Positions 7,258 to 14,797 of a stretch of DNA of 33,366 nucleotides are shown here, one piece after another. The stretch's first letter is position 1, and each line of letters starts with the position of its first letter. Source of the DNA: Sulfurospirillaceae bacterium (GTDB lineage: Bacteria; Campylobacterota; Campylobacteria; Campylobacterales; Sulfurospirillaceae). The stretch covers positions 1 to 33,366 of the forward strand of contig JAQUVE010000013.1 of the NCBI GenBank assembly GCA_028693565.1, in the 5' to 3' direction. Below the pieces are notes generated by a model. It was not told the DNA's origin and searched no databases. It saw nothing but the letters and a program-made list of their open reading frames with translations. Made by a program: the position numbers and the translations under genes.

Positions 7258-7983
7258 ATGAATATTATCTCTCGAATCGTTGAATTTTCAACCTTAGAAA
7301 CTAAATGCTCTTATCTCCAAAATCATCGCACAAGGATGTCCTATAAGTACATCGAAAATGCAACAATGGAGCTTAATCATGCTTTAGTAGAACGTGGTTG
7401 GCGTCGTTTTGGCAAATATTACTCTAGACCTCAATGCCCGAATTGTAACCAATGTCTTAATCTTCGTATTGATGCACAACACTATTACTTTGGAAAATCC
7501 GCCCGAAGAACCATTAAAAAAGCAGAAGGCATTACATATGTAATTCAGAGCCCTACTATCAGTACGGAACACCTTAACCTTTATGACAAATACCATCGCC
7601 ACATGGAAATAAAACGGGGTTGGCAGTATCATTTTTTAAAGCCACAAAGTTATCATGAGCTTTATGTTAGCGGAGCAGATGGCTTTGGAAAAGAAATTTT
7701 ATATTTTTATCATGACAAACTTATTGGTGTTGATTTAATCGATTTTGTTGACGATGGGATATCTTCAATTTATTTTTATTATGATCCAGATTTTGAGAAA
7801 TATTCACTAGGTAGGCTCTCAATTTATGAACAAATTAGATTGGCTAAAGAGTATGATTTGGAATGGATATACCTAGGATATTATGTTGAAGGGTGTCAAA
7901 GCTTAAAATATAAAGCACTCTATAAACCTTTTCAGCTCTTACAAGGGAACCCTTCATTAGACGAAGATGCTATTTGGCTCTAA
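7258..7983 (+). CDS. bpt: Aspartate/glutamate leucyltransferase (bacterial ATE family)
   Basis: N-end-rule enzyme that transfers leucine from Leu-tRNA to proteins starting with Asp or Glu, marking them for ClpS/ClpAP degradation. The N-terminal ATE domain shows Cys17 in TKCSYLQNHR and the cluster CPNCNQCLNLRID (Cys60, Cys63, Cys66). The C-terminal GNAT-like half holds YLGYYVEGCQSLKYKALYKP, typical of the family. At 241 aa it is a normal bacterial length. The bacterial Bpt enzymes prefer leucine, whereas eukaryotic ATE1 prefers arginine; specificity here is inferred from length and lineage. It follows the 56-aa gene by three bases and precedes the sigma-54 promoter of the DnaJ-domain gene by five bases. 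A C. jejuni gene pair (ATE then DnaJ-like) has the same order. Confidence 0.87.
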   Translation: MNIISRIVEFSTLETKCSYLQNHRTRMSYKYIENATMELNHALVERGWRRFGKYYSRPQCPNCNQCLNLRIDAQHYYFGKSARRTIKKAEGITYVIQSPTISTEHLNLYDKYHRHMEIKRGWQYHFLKPQSYHELYVSGADGFGKEILYFYHDKLIGVDLIDFVDDGISSIYFYYDPDFEKYSLGRLSIYEQIRLAKEYDLEWIYLGYYVEGCQSLKYKALYKPFQLLQGNPSLDEDAIWL

Positions 7984-7988
7984 ATTTT

Positions 7989-8004
7989 GGAACTTTATTT
8001 GCTT
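7989..8004 (+). promoter_or_regulatory. Sigma-54 promoter of the DnaJ-domain gene
   Basis: GGAACTTTATTTGCTT: GG and GC are ten bases apart, and the element fits GGAA-N6-TTGCTT exactly, as do the flgL and flgH promoters in this window. The expected start is near 8014, which leaves 24 bases to the ATG at 8038 with AAAGGA at 8025-8030. Confidence 0.75.
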
Positions 8005-8037
8005 TGATGGAATAATACTCTGTCAAAGGATGCATTG

Positions 8038-8871
8038 ATGCAAATTTCTCTTTCACATGAAATGCTTGCTATAACACTACAAGAAGATGCTAAAACATTC
8101 TATTTTCTCCAGAATTTGGCAGAAAAAAACTTTCAGAAAAAAATTGGACGAAAGAATAAAACAATTATTTTTAAAGAAGAATCAGAGCTTGTACAACGAA
8201 GATATTTTTTAAAACTCATCAGTAAACTTTATCAGAAAAAAAATGATGATCTTTTAATGCGCAATTGTATTGAAAATGCTTTGGATAAAACCATCAAAAT
8301 TACCCTTCTAAAATCAAATCAATTACTCCAGCATATTGATATTAAAATGGACATTGAAGATAACTATGCTGTCGTTTTTTCGATAGGAACGCCCAATACA
8401 TTGTTAACGTCCTATTTAAAAAACTATTTTAAAGACCATTTAGTAAGATTTAGGACCAAAAACAATACAATGACGCTTTATCCAAACTCAGCTCAAACAG
8501 CACACTTAATTGAAAAATTATTGCAACAAAAAGAGTTATTGGGTTGCTTCGTCCATTTTAAATACGATGAAGAAGACTTTCTCACTTACAAATTAAGCCT
8601 TAGAGGTCGAAAATCAAAACGAAATCATCATGGTGCACTTTATTCGCTATTGGAAGAGTATTTTAGTGTGTTAGAGTGTAAAATTGATGATTCATTTGAA
8701 ATCGTTAGAGGAAACTATTTAAAATTAGTCAAAAAGTATCACCCAGATAGTTGTGGTTTACTTGCAGATGATTTACATATAAGATATCTCAAGAAATTTC
8801 AAGAAATTCAATACGCCTATGAGATGATCAAAGTTCACTATAAGAATGAATCTCACCTAAGAATTGCTTAG
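8038..8871 (+). CDS. DnaJ-domain protein with an unrecognised N-terminal region
   Basis: 277 aa from the ATG at 8038 (AAAGGA seven bases upstream; a TTG at 8035 is only four bases from it). The last ~65 residues form a J domain: helix II ends in YLKLVKKYHPDSCG, with the HPD that stimulates Hsp70 near residue 235, and helix III is YLKKFQEIQYAYEMIK. There is no G/F region, zinc domain or C-terminal client domain, so it is a class C J-protein that probably recruits DnaK to a specific partner. The first ~210 residues match nothing I recognise and show no membrane segment or signal peptide. A sigma-54 promoter directly upstream suggests expression with flagellar genes. It converges on rpoN, sharing four bases at the stops. 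Confidence 0.8.
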   Translation: MQISLSHEMLAITLQEDAKTFYFLQNLAEKNFQKKIGRKNKTIIFKEESELVQRRYFLKLISKLYQKKNDDLLMRNCIENALDKTIKITLLKSNQLLQHIDIKMDIEDNYAVVFSIGTPNTLLTSYLKNYFKDHLVRFRTKNNTMTLYPNSAQTAHLIEKLLQQKELLGCFVHFKYDEEDFLTYKLSLRGRKSKRNHHGALYSLLEEYFSVLECKIDDSFEIVRGNYLKLVKKYHPDSCGLLADDLHIRYLKKFQEIQYAYEMIKVHYKNESHLRIA

Positions 8872-8874
8872 GTG
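8854..8874. terminator. Hairpin spanning both stop codons of the convergent DnaJ-like gene and rpoN
   Basis: The perfect 8-bp inverted repeat CACCTAAG (8854-8861) / CTTAGGTG (8867-8874), with loop AATTG, contains the stop of the plus gene (TAG, 8869-8871) and of rpoN (TAA on the minus strand, 8870-8868). No strong T run follows on either side, so it is at best a weak bidirectional terminator or a 3'-end stabiliser. Confidence 0.45.
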
Positions 8875-10145
8875 TTAAATTGTAGTAAATAAAGCTTTTT
8901 GCGTTCCGATGAACTAGCAATATTGAATTGCTGTCTGTACTTTGTTATCGTTCGCCTTACCATTTTGATAGAAAATTGCTTTTCAATCATCTCTAGAAGC
9001 TTAAGGTCACTGAGCGGCTTTAATCTATTTTCTGCTTTGACTAATTCTAACATATACTCTTTAATTGCACTATTGGATATATCTTCCTCTAAAGCAGTGG
9101 CAAAAAATTGTTTTAATGGAATCACACCTCTTTGACATGATAAATATTTCCCCGCTATAGCACGTGATATCGTTGAAGGGTTTCTACCTAAGTCATCAGC
9201 CAAGTCTTTAAGTTTCATAGGTTTAATGGCTTTTCCAAAGAAAAAATCATATTGGTATTCTACGATCATGAGCCCTATTTTATAAAGTGTTGCTTTTCGC
9301 ATTTCCAAAGCATCGACTAAATCTTTTGCATCTTTTATCTTTTGTGCCACAAATAAATGTGTTTCATCAACACCTTCTGTATCAATAATGATTTCAGGAT
9401 AATATGAATCATTGAGTTGAACTTCAATTACACCATTTTTATCATAAACAAAAATATCAGGGATAACCTCTTTTTCATCCTCTAAAAAATCTATTGCTGG
9501 GGGATTTCTAAATCTTTTGATCACTGAAAGTGCTTCATGAAAATGAGGCTCTTTACCAAAAGATTCAATGATTTCAAAATTTTCAATCAACGTTTCAGTT
9601 AAGAGGTAAAGTTCATTATCTATCTCTAAATCTTGCAATTGAAATAAAAACGCCTCTTTAAAATCAATAGCACCAATGCCTAAAGGCTCCAAATAAGCAA
9701 ATCTCTGCCTGATTTTTTCTACCTCGCTAGAGGTAGTATTATATTTTATGGCTATCTCGTGAATAGCACTTTGTTCAAAATAGCCTTCAGAGTTAATATT
9801 TTCGATAATGTCATAAGCAATATTTTGTGAGTTAATAGTTGGGAAAAGTGGAGGATTTACCTGTTCGTATAAGACTTGGAAAAGAGATTTTTTATCAAAA
9901 GTCAATGCCTCAATAGTGCTCGAAACAGAATCTTTTGATATTTGTGAAAAAAAACTCTTTTTTTCAAAACGCTTATCCTCTTTTTCACAACCTGATTTAA
10001 CTTGAATAAAAGGATTTTCTTGAACAAAAGGTTCTAATGTTTCAACCAATGTATCAAGATTCGATTGAAGGATTGGTAGCCAGCCTCTTAAGGTGGATGA
10101 AAATTTTTGTTTGGTGGTTTGTGTTCCAGAAACTCGTAATTTCAA
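8868..10145 (-). CDS. rpoN: RNA polymerase sigma-54 factor
   Basis: Sigma-54, which recognises GG/GC (-24/-12) promoters and needs an AAA+ activator; in this phylum it drives rod, hook and junction genes. Domains in order: a short region I (residues 1-50, less Gln/Leu-rich than in E. coli), an acidic linker, the core-binding domain, a helix-turn-helix (MKLKDLADDLGRNPSTISRA, about residues 309-328), and the C-terminal RpoN box VRRTITKYR (consensus ARRTVAKYR) that reads the -24 GG. At 425 aa it is slightly short, typical for epsilonproteobacteria. The start is TTG at 10145, with TAGG/AGGA upstream. It is the last gene of the S4-trpD-tsaE-lptB-rpoN run; lptB-rpoN is a widely conserved neighbour pair. 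Confidence 0.95.
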   Translation of the reverse strand: MKLRVSGTQTTKQKFSSTLRGWLPILQSNLDTLVETLEPFVQENPFIQVKSGCEKEDKRFEKKSFFSQISKDSVSSTIEALTFDKKSLFQVLYEQVNPPLFPTINSQNIAYDIIENINSEGYFEQSAIHEIAIKYNTTSSEVEKIRQRFAYLEPLGIGAIDFKEAFLFQLQDLEIDNELYLLTETLIENFEIIESFGKEPHFHEALSVIKRFRNPPAIDFLEDEKEVIPDIFVYDKNGVIEVQLNDSYYPEIIIDTEGVDETHLFVAQKIKDAKDLVDALEMRKATLYKIGLMIVEYQYDFFFGKAIKPMKLKDLADDLGRNPSTISRAIAGKYLSCQRGVIPLKQFFATALEEDISNSAIKEYMLELVKAENRLKPLSDLKLLEMIEKQFSIKMVRRTITKYRQQFNIASSSERKKLYLLQFNT

Positions 10146-10172
10146 ACGTTCCTACCTATGATTTGAGTATCA

Positions 10173-10895
10173 TTAAAATTTAAAATCTTCACCTAGATAA
10201 TAGGTCTTTACTAGCTTGTTTTGAGCCACTTCATCGCTGGTTCCACTGGCTAGCAAACTTCCATCTTTTAGTACATAAGCTCGATCACAAATAGCTAATG
10301 TTTCACGTACATTGTGATCTGTGATAAGCACACCAATATTAAGGTTTGCGAGTTCTTGCACAATAGCTTGTATATCAGAAACAGCTATAGGATCAACACC
10401 TGCAAAAGGCTCATCTAAAAGTAAAAATTTTGGCTGAAGCACTAAAGAGCGTGCAATTTCACAACGTCTTCTTTCCCCACCACTTAAACTAACACCATTA
10501 CGTTTACGAATCGGCTCGATATTTAAAAGATTTAAAAGCTCTTCAACTCTTTTTTCAGCATCTTCTTTTTTTTCGTAGACGATTTCGGCGGCTAACATAA
10601 TATTATCTTCAACACTCAAATCTTTAAAAATACTTGATTCTTGAGGTAAATAGCCAATACCTAGTTTTGCGCGTTGATGTAAAGGGACAGCTGTTACATT
10701 TTGATTGTCAAAATATACTTCACCTTCACTAGGTGCAATAAGGCCACAAATCATATAAAACATCGTTGTTTTCCCTGCACCATTAGGACCTAGCAGGCCT
10801 ACGACCTCACCACTTTTAACTTCAACAGAAACACCCTTGATAATTTCTGTTTTTTTGATAATCTTTTTTAATTTTTCAATTTTAAGCGTGTGCAT
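10173..10895 (-). CDS. lptB: LPS export ABC transporter ATP-binding protein LptB
   Basis: ATPase of the LptB2FG complex that extracts lipopolysaccharide from the inner membrane and pushes it along the Lpt bridge. All ABC motifs are present: Walker A GPNGAGKTT (36-44), Q-loop region YLPQESSIF (82-90), signature LSGGE (137-141), Walker B FLLLDEP (157-163) and the switch His in ITDHNVRE. The 240-aa length and the GVDPIAVSDIQ segment after Walker B are characteristic of LptB and separate it from amino-acid transporters. Its first 14 bases overlap the end of tsaE, and rpoN follows after a 27-base gap, so the genes are almost certainly co-transcribed. The partners LptF/G/C are not in the window. 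Confidence 0.95.
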   Translation of the reverse strand: MHTLKIEKLKKIIKKTEIIKGVSVEVKSGEVVGLLGPNGAGKTTMFYMICGLIAPSEGEVYFDNQNVTAVPLHQRAKLGIGYLPQESSIFKDLSVEDNIMLAAEIVYEKKEDAEKRVEELLNLLNIEPIRKRNGVSLSGGERRRCEIARSLVLQPKFLLLDEPFAGVDPIAVSDIQAIVQELANLNIGVLITDHNVRETLAICDRAYVLKDGSLLASGTSDEVAQNKLVKTYYLGEDFKF

Positions 10896-11304
10896 TCATA
10901 TTTACCTTATATGTACGTTTTAAACCATCTATTTCAATATCTATTGTCGTATAAGCCATTGCAAAACGTTGTAGTATTTTTTCAAATGATGTATCACCCC
11001 ACTCTATTAAATGGTATCCCTCGACGTCTAATTTCTCGATAAGCCCTGAGCTTAAAAAACCTTCGCACCCACATTGATAAATATCATAATGAAAAAGTTT
11101 TTGTTCATATTCATGTAAAATTGAAAATGTGGGTGAAGAGATAGCTTCGTTAATCCCTAGCACAGTAGCAAAAGCCTTCACAAACGATGTTTTTCCACTT
11201 GCTAAATTGCCTCTTAAAAGTATAATGCCACCTTGTGGCATTTGATTTACAATCTCTTGTGCAAATGCTGGTAATGTATTAAAATCACAACTTGCTATAT
11301 ACAC
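10882..11304 (-). CDS. tsaE: tRNA threonylcarbamoyladenosine biosynthesis ATPase TsaE
   Basis: P-loop ATPase that works with TsaB and TsaD to make t6A at position 37 of ANN-decoding tRNAs, acting in the product-release/turnover step. Walker A GNLASGKTS is at residues 32-40. The family signatures SPTFSILHEY and FHYDIYQ (switch region) and LIEWGD (Trp contact) are all in order. At 140 aa the length is normal. The ATG at 11304 lies two bases after the trpD stop, and the 3' end overlaps lptB by 14 bases, indicating translational coupling. Confidence 0.93.
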   Translation of the reverse strand: MYIASCDFNTLPAFAQEIVNQMPQGGIILLRGNLASGKTSFVKAFATVLGINEAISSPTFSILHEYEQKLFHYDIYQCGCEGFLSSGLIEKLDVEGYHLIEWGDTSFEKILQRFAMAYTTIDIEIDGLKRTYKVNMNAHA

Positions 11305-11306
11305 GT

Positions 11307-12290
11307 TTAGACCATATATGAAACTCTGATAATTTCACTGAGTTTATCCCATGCTTTTTTTGTATCTAATGCTTCTTTCATCATTTCAATACCTTCTTGC
11401 ATATCTCTGGCTTTACCATCCACCATAAGTGCACAAGCGCCATTAAGTAAAACGATATCGCGTTTAGATCCTTTTTCATCGCCCCGAAGAATATCACGTG
11501 TGATATTAGCATTCGTCACACTATCACCACCTTTAATATTTTCAAGCGATGTCAATTTGATGCCATAATGTTCGGGATTGATTTCACCTTGCGTCATAGT
11601 TTCATTTTCAATTAAAACATACTCTGTAATGTCACAAACACTCACTTCGTCTAACCCATCTTTAGAGCTTAGAACAATACTTTTTTGGGTGCCAAGTTGC
11701 TTTAATGCTTGGCTGAACCGATCAATATACTCAACATCAAAAACACCAATTATCTGCTTTTGAGCATTTGCGGGATTGGCTAAAGGACCTAGCATATTAA
11801 AAATGGTACGATGCGATAAGCTTCTGCGAATTGGCATAATGTGTTTCATACACGGATGATGATTCATCGCAAACATAAAAACAAATCCACACTCCTTAAG
11901 CATTGCGATTTGTTTTTCAACGCTTATATCAAGATTGAGTCCTAAACTTCTAAGAACATCTGCACTACCTGATTTACTTGTGGCAGAGCCACTACCATGC
12001 TTAGCTACTTTGCATCCTAGCGAAGCTAATACGATAGATGTGGTTGTTGAGATATTAAACGTTCCACTTTGATCACCACCTGTTCCAACAACGTCAATAA
12101 TTTCATTTTGTAATGATGCTTCTAAGACTAATTTTACACTATGTTCACGCATAACTTTTGCAGCTGCTGCAATCTCATCGGCATTCTCGCCGCGCTCATA
12201 GAGCTCGACCAAAAAGGCTGCTGCATCTTCTGTGCTAAGTTGATTATTAAAAAGTGCATCAAAACGTTTATAAGCTTCAGTATAATTCAT
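11307..12290 (-). CDS. trpD: Anthranilate phosphoribosyltransferase-like protein (orphan TrpD)
   Basis: Predicted to join anthranilate to PRPP in tryptophan synthesis. 327 aa with the normal two-domain TrpD layout: an N-terminal helical domain, the PRPP loop VVGTGGDQSGTFNIST (residues 68-82), and FNMLGPLANPA in the anthranilate side of the active site. The second PRPP motif is changed: the usual KHGNR...SKSGSAD is KHGSG...SKSGSAD here (97-111), losing the conserved Asn-Arg pair. No other trp gene is nearby; it lies between an S4 RNA-binding gene (4-base overlap, ATGA) and tsaE (2-base gap). It may be the cell's only TrpD, displaced from its operon, or a paralogue with a different base substrate. 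The superfamily call is sure; the exact substrate is less so. Confidence 0.82.
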   Translation of the reverse strand: MNYTEAYKRFDALFNNQLSTEDAAAFLVELYERGENADEIAAAAKVMREHSVKLVLEASLQNEIIDVVGTGGDQSGTFNISTTTSIVLASLGCKVAKHGSGSATSKSGSADVLRSLGLNLDISVEKQIAMLKECGFVFMFAMNHHPCMKHIMPIRRSLSHRTIFNMLGPLANPANAQKQIIGVFDVEYIDRFSQALKQLGTQKSIVLSSKDGLDEVSVCDITEYVLIENETMTQGEINPEHYGIKLTSLENIKGGDSVTNANITRDILRGDEKGSKRDIVLLNGACALMVDGKARDMQEGIEMMKEALDTKKAWDKLSEIIRVSYMV

Positions 12291-12535
12291 TTAATTTCCC
12301 TCACATATTCATCTTGCAAATTTTTAGGAATGGTTTTGGTAACTGGGATTTGCAACACTTCATAAACAACGTTTCTTTCAAGATAAGCAATACTTAGTTT
12401 ATCACCCACTTTAACATCTTTAGAAGCTTTGGCAACAATGCCATTGATGCTAACAACGCCATTTTTACACATATCTTCTGAAACAGCTCGCCGCTTTGTT
12501 AAATTGACGCTATTTAAAAACTTATCAACTCTCAT
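12287..12535 (-). CDS. Small S4-domain RNA-binding protein (RqcP/Hsp15-like)
   Basis: This 82-aa protein consists of a single S4 alpha-L RNA-binding domain: MRVDKFLNSVNLTKRRAVSED gives the helix-turn-helix, followed by the strand KNGVVSINGIVAKASKDVKVGD. The size and sequence pattern (RVDKFL...KRR...G.V.ING..AK.S.DVK.GD) resemble RqcP/YabO of Firmicutes and Hsp15. Both bind 50S-nascent chain complexes, RqcP during alanine tailing in ribosome rescue. That function is inferred from the fold. The ATG at 12535 has AAGGAAGAGG upstream, and it overlaps trpD by four bases. It is the first gene of the operon that ends with rpoN. Confidence 0.8.
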   Translation of the reverse strand: MRVDKFLNSVNLTKRRAVSEDMCKNGVVSINGIVAKASKDVKVGDKLSIAYLERNVVYEVLQIPVTKTIPKNLQDEYVREIK

Positions 12536-12561
12536 AAAACCTCTTCCTTCATTTGGTTGTC

Positions 12562-12567
12562 ATTCTA
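12562..12567 (-). promoter_or_regulatory. Probable -10 element for the S4-trpD-tsaE-lptB-rpoN operon
   Basis: The minus strand reads TTTTGATAGAATG with TAGAAT at 12567-12562. The expected start is near 12555, about 20 bases before the S4 gene's ATG. It is the best candidate in the 161-base divergent gap to argG. If right, rpoN transcription starts from this housekeeping promoter. Confidence 0.4.
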
Positions 12568-12696
12568 TCAAAAGAATATTTAAACTCTCTTTTTAAGCTA
12601 ATGTACAAGCCTGCCTCATTGCGCATAAGCAAAGTTTTTAATAACTTTTGATAGTATCACAAAATTTTATAAACAAATTTGTAAGGAAATGATACG

Positions 12697-13923
12697 ATGA
12701 AAAAAAGTGTTAAAAAAGTAGTCCTAGCATATTCTGGTGGACTTGATACCAGCATTATTTTAAAATGGCTCCAAGATGAATATAAGTGCGAAGTTGTCAC
12801 ATTTACAGCAGACATCGGTCAAGGTGAAGAATTAGAACCAGCACGTAAAAAAGCCATCTCTTTAGGCATCAAACCTGAAAATATTTTTATTGAAGATTTA
12901 AAAGAAGAATTTGTAAAAGATTATGTATTTCCTATGTTTAGAGCTAATGCTATTTATGAAGGGGAGTACCTTCTTGGAACATCTATTGCACGCCCTTTGA
13001 TTGCAAAAAGACAAGCGGAAATTGCTGCAATGGTTGGTGCTGATGGCGTTAGTCATGGCGCAACCGGTAAAGGCAATGACCAAGTACGTTTTGAACTTGG
13101 CTATTTGAGTATGAATTCGGATTTAGTCATCATTGCTCCATGGCGTGAATGGGATCTTAATTCGCGTGAAAAATTACTTGCTTATGCTGAAAAAAACGGT
13201 ATCAGCATCGAGAAAAAGCCTGGCAAATCACCCTACTCCATGGATGCTAACTTACTTCATATCTCTTATGAGGGTCTTGTACTTGAAAATCCTGCTATGG
13301 AGCCTGAAGAAGATATGTGGCGCTGGACTGTAAGTCCAGAAAATGCGCCAGATAAAGCTGAAGTCATTGAATTAACGTATGAAAAAGGAGATCCTATTGC
13401 TCTTAATGGTGAAAAACTCTCTCCTGCTACTATGCTTACAAAACTCAATGAAATTGGATGTAAACACGGCATCGGAAGAATTGATATCGTTGAAAATCGT
13501 TTCGTTGGAATGAAAAGTCGCGGATGTTATGAAACGCCTGGTGGTACGATTATGCTTCGTGCGCATCGAGCCATTGAGAGCATTACGTTAGATCGTGAAG
13601 CAGCCCATTTTAAAGACGAATTGATGCCACGTTACGCAAAAACAATTTACAACGGCTTCTGGTTTTCACCTGAGCGTGAAATGATGCAAGCAGCAATTGA
13701 TAAATCGCAAGAAAATGTTAATGGTACTGTCAAAATCAAGCTTTATAAAGGCAACGTTTCAGTTATCGGAAGAGATTCAAAAACCAATAATCTTTTCAAT
13801 GAAGCATTTTGTACTTTTGAAGAAGACGAAGTTTACAATCAAAAAGATGCAGAAGGTTTTATTAAACTCAATGCATTACGATTTATTATTAGCGGTAAAA
13901 ATAGAAAAAAACAAGGCAAATAA
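12697..13923 (+). CDS. argG: Argininosuccinate synthase
   Basis: Condenses citrulline and aspartate with ATP to argininosuccinate in arginine synthesis. The N-type ATP-pyrophosphatase P-loop AYSGGLDTS is at residues 11-19. The citrulline/aspartate-binding stretch [18 protein letters not shown] and the segment [23 protein letters not shown] (split across residues 248-270) are intact. At 408 aa the length is typical. The ATG at 12697 has TAAGGAA about ten bases upstream. No ArgR box is evident in the 161-base gap to the divergent S4 gene. The rhodanese gene follows after five bases, so argG probably opens the rightward transcription unit. Confidence 0.96.
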   Translation: MKKSVKKVVLAYSGGLDTSIILKWLQDEYKCEVVTFTADIGQGEELEPARKKAISLGIKPENIFIEDLKEEFVKDYVFPMFRANAIYEGEYLLGTSIARPLIAKRQAEIAAMVGADGVSHGATGKGNDQVRFELGYLSMNSDLVIIAPWREWDLNSREKLLAYAEKNGISIEKKPGKSPYSMDANLLHISYEGLVLENPAMEPEEDMWRWTVSPENAPDKAEVIELTYEKGDPIALNGEKLSPATMLTKLNEIGCKHGIGRIDIVENRFVGMKSRGCYETPGGTIMLRAHRAIESITLDREAAHFKDELMPRYAKTIYNGFWFSPEREMMQAAIDKSQENVNGTVKIKLYKGNVSVIGRDSKTNNLFNEAFCTFEEDEVYNQKDAEGFIKLNALRFIISGKNRKKQGK

Positions 13924-13928
13924 TCGCT

Positions 13929-14333
13929 ATGTGTGAATGTAAGGATGAAGAAAAAATGTTAAGTTTGCTTAAAACGGTACAAAATAATTGCGAAATTAGC
14001 TCTGATGAGCTGAATTTTTTACTTGAGTGCAGAGCCAAGCAAAAAGTTGATTTTACACTTATTGATATTCGTGAAATCTTTGAATACTCTGATTCAAGTA
14101 TCAAAGGTACAGATTTACTTCTTCCTACATCTATGATCCATATGAATATGGATCAATTGGCAAAACGAAAGGGTAGCTTTATGATTTTTTACTGTCGAAC
14201 AGGTAATAGAACGGCTCAAATGCTTTTTATGCTTCGTCGCATGGGCTTTACTCACATTGCTCATTTAACTAAAGGCATTGTCAATTTTCGTGGTGAAAAA
14301 CTCAAAAATGCTCCGCTTCCGAAAAATTTGTAA
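13929..14333 (+). CDS. Single-domain rhodanese-like protein
   Basis: A 134-aa cytoplasmic protein with one rhodanese fold. The entry strand TLIDIREIFEYSDSSIKG carries the CH2A-type Asp-Ile-Arg, and the active-site loop YCRTGNR puts the sulfur-carrying Cys at residue 89 with the six-residue loop of sulfurtransferases (not the seven-residue Cdc25 loop). Family members move sulfane sulfur to tRNA, cofactor or thiol acceptors; the acceptor here is unknown. An extra Cys-rich start (MCECKDEEK) and Cys21 and Cys34 precede the domain. It sits five bases after argG and 15 before rplI, so it is probably co-transcribed, with no obvious functional link to either. Confidence 0.82.
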   Translation: MCECKDEEKMLSLLKTVQNNCEISSDELNFLLECRAKQKVDFTLIDIREIFEYSDSSIKGTDLLLPTSMIHMNMDQLAKRKGSFMIFYCRTGNRTAQMLFMLRRMGFTHIAHLTKGIVNFRGEKLKNAPLPKNL

Positions 14334-14348
14334 TACAAAGGATACTAT

Positions 14349-14795
14349 ATGAAAGTCTTATTAATTAAAGATGTCAAAGATTTGGGCAAAAAAGGTGAAT
14401 TAAAAGATGTTAAAGACGGTTATGGCCAAAACTTTTTAATTGGCAAAGGCTATGCTCTTCTAGCTACCCATGAAGTTTTAAAAAAATACGAATCAGCACA
14501 ACGAAAAAAAGCAGAAGAAGAAGCATTGGAATTAGCAAATTTACGTACTATTGAAAAAGAACTTGCAACGCTTAAATTAACAATTAAACGTAAATTAGGT
14601 GCCAATGGAAGCTTGTTTGGTGCGGTGACAAAAGATGAAATTGCCCATGAACTAAAAGAACAATATCACCTTGATATTGATAAAAAGAGTATTGAAATCG
14701 ACAATCCTATTAAAATGACAGGAAACTTTGATATTTCTATTAAACTAGGTCATGGCATCCATGCCACACTAGCACTGATTATTGTTGGTGAGTAA
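14349..14795 (+). CDS. rplI: 50S ribosomal protein L9
   Basis: Large-subunit protein that binds 23S rRNA near the L1 stalk and restrains frameshifting. The N-terminal rRNA-binding domain is classic: [20 protein letters not shown] and [14 protein letters not shown] long exposed helix rich in Lys/Glu/Ala (residues ~42-75) leads to the C-terminal domain ([20 protein letters not shown], then [14 protein letters not shown]). At 148 aa the length is standard. It is separated from its usual rpsF/ssb/rpsR neighbours; here it lies ahead of hslV with a two-base gap, an arrangement also seen in Campylobacter. Confidence 0.96.
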   Translation: MKVLLIKDVKDLGKKGELKDVKDGYGQNFLIGKGYALLATHEVLKKYESAQRKKAEEEALELANLRTIEKELATLKLTIKRKLGANGSLFGAVTKDEIAHELKEQYHLDIDKKSIEIDNPIKMTGNFDISIKLGHGIHATLALIIVGE

Positions 14796-14797
14796 CA

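Noticed and set aside
12536-12696. Possible riboswitch, attenuator or ArgR operator in the gap between the S4 gene and argG
   Set aside because: I could find no stable hairpin with a U tract, no leader peptide and no convincing ARG box; only a weak TAGTAT -10 candidate at 12652-12657.
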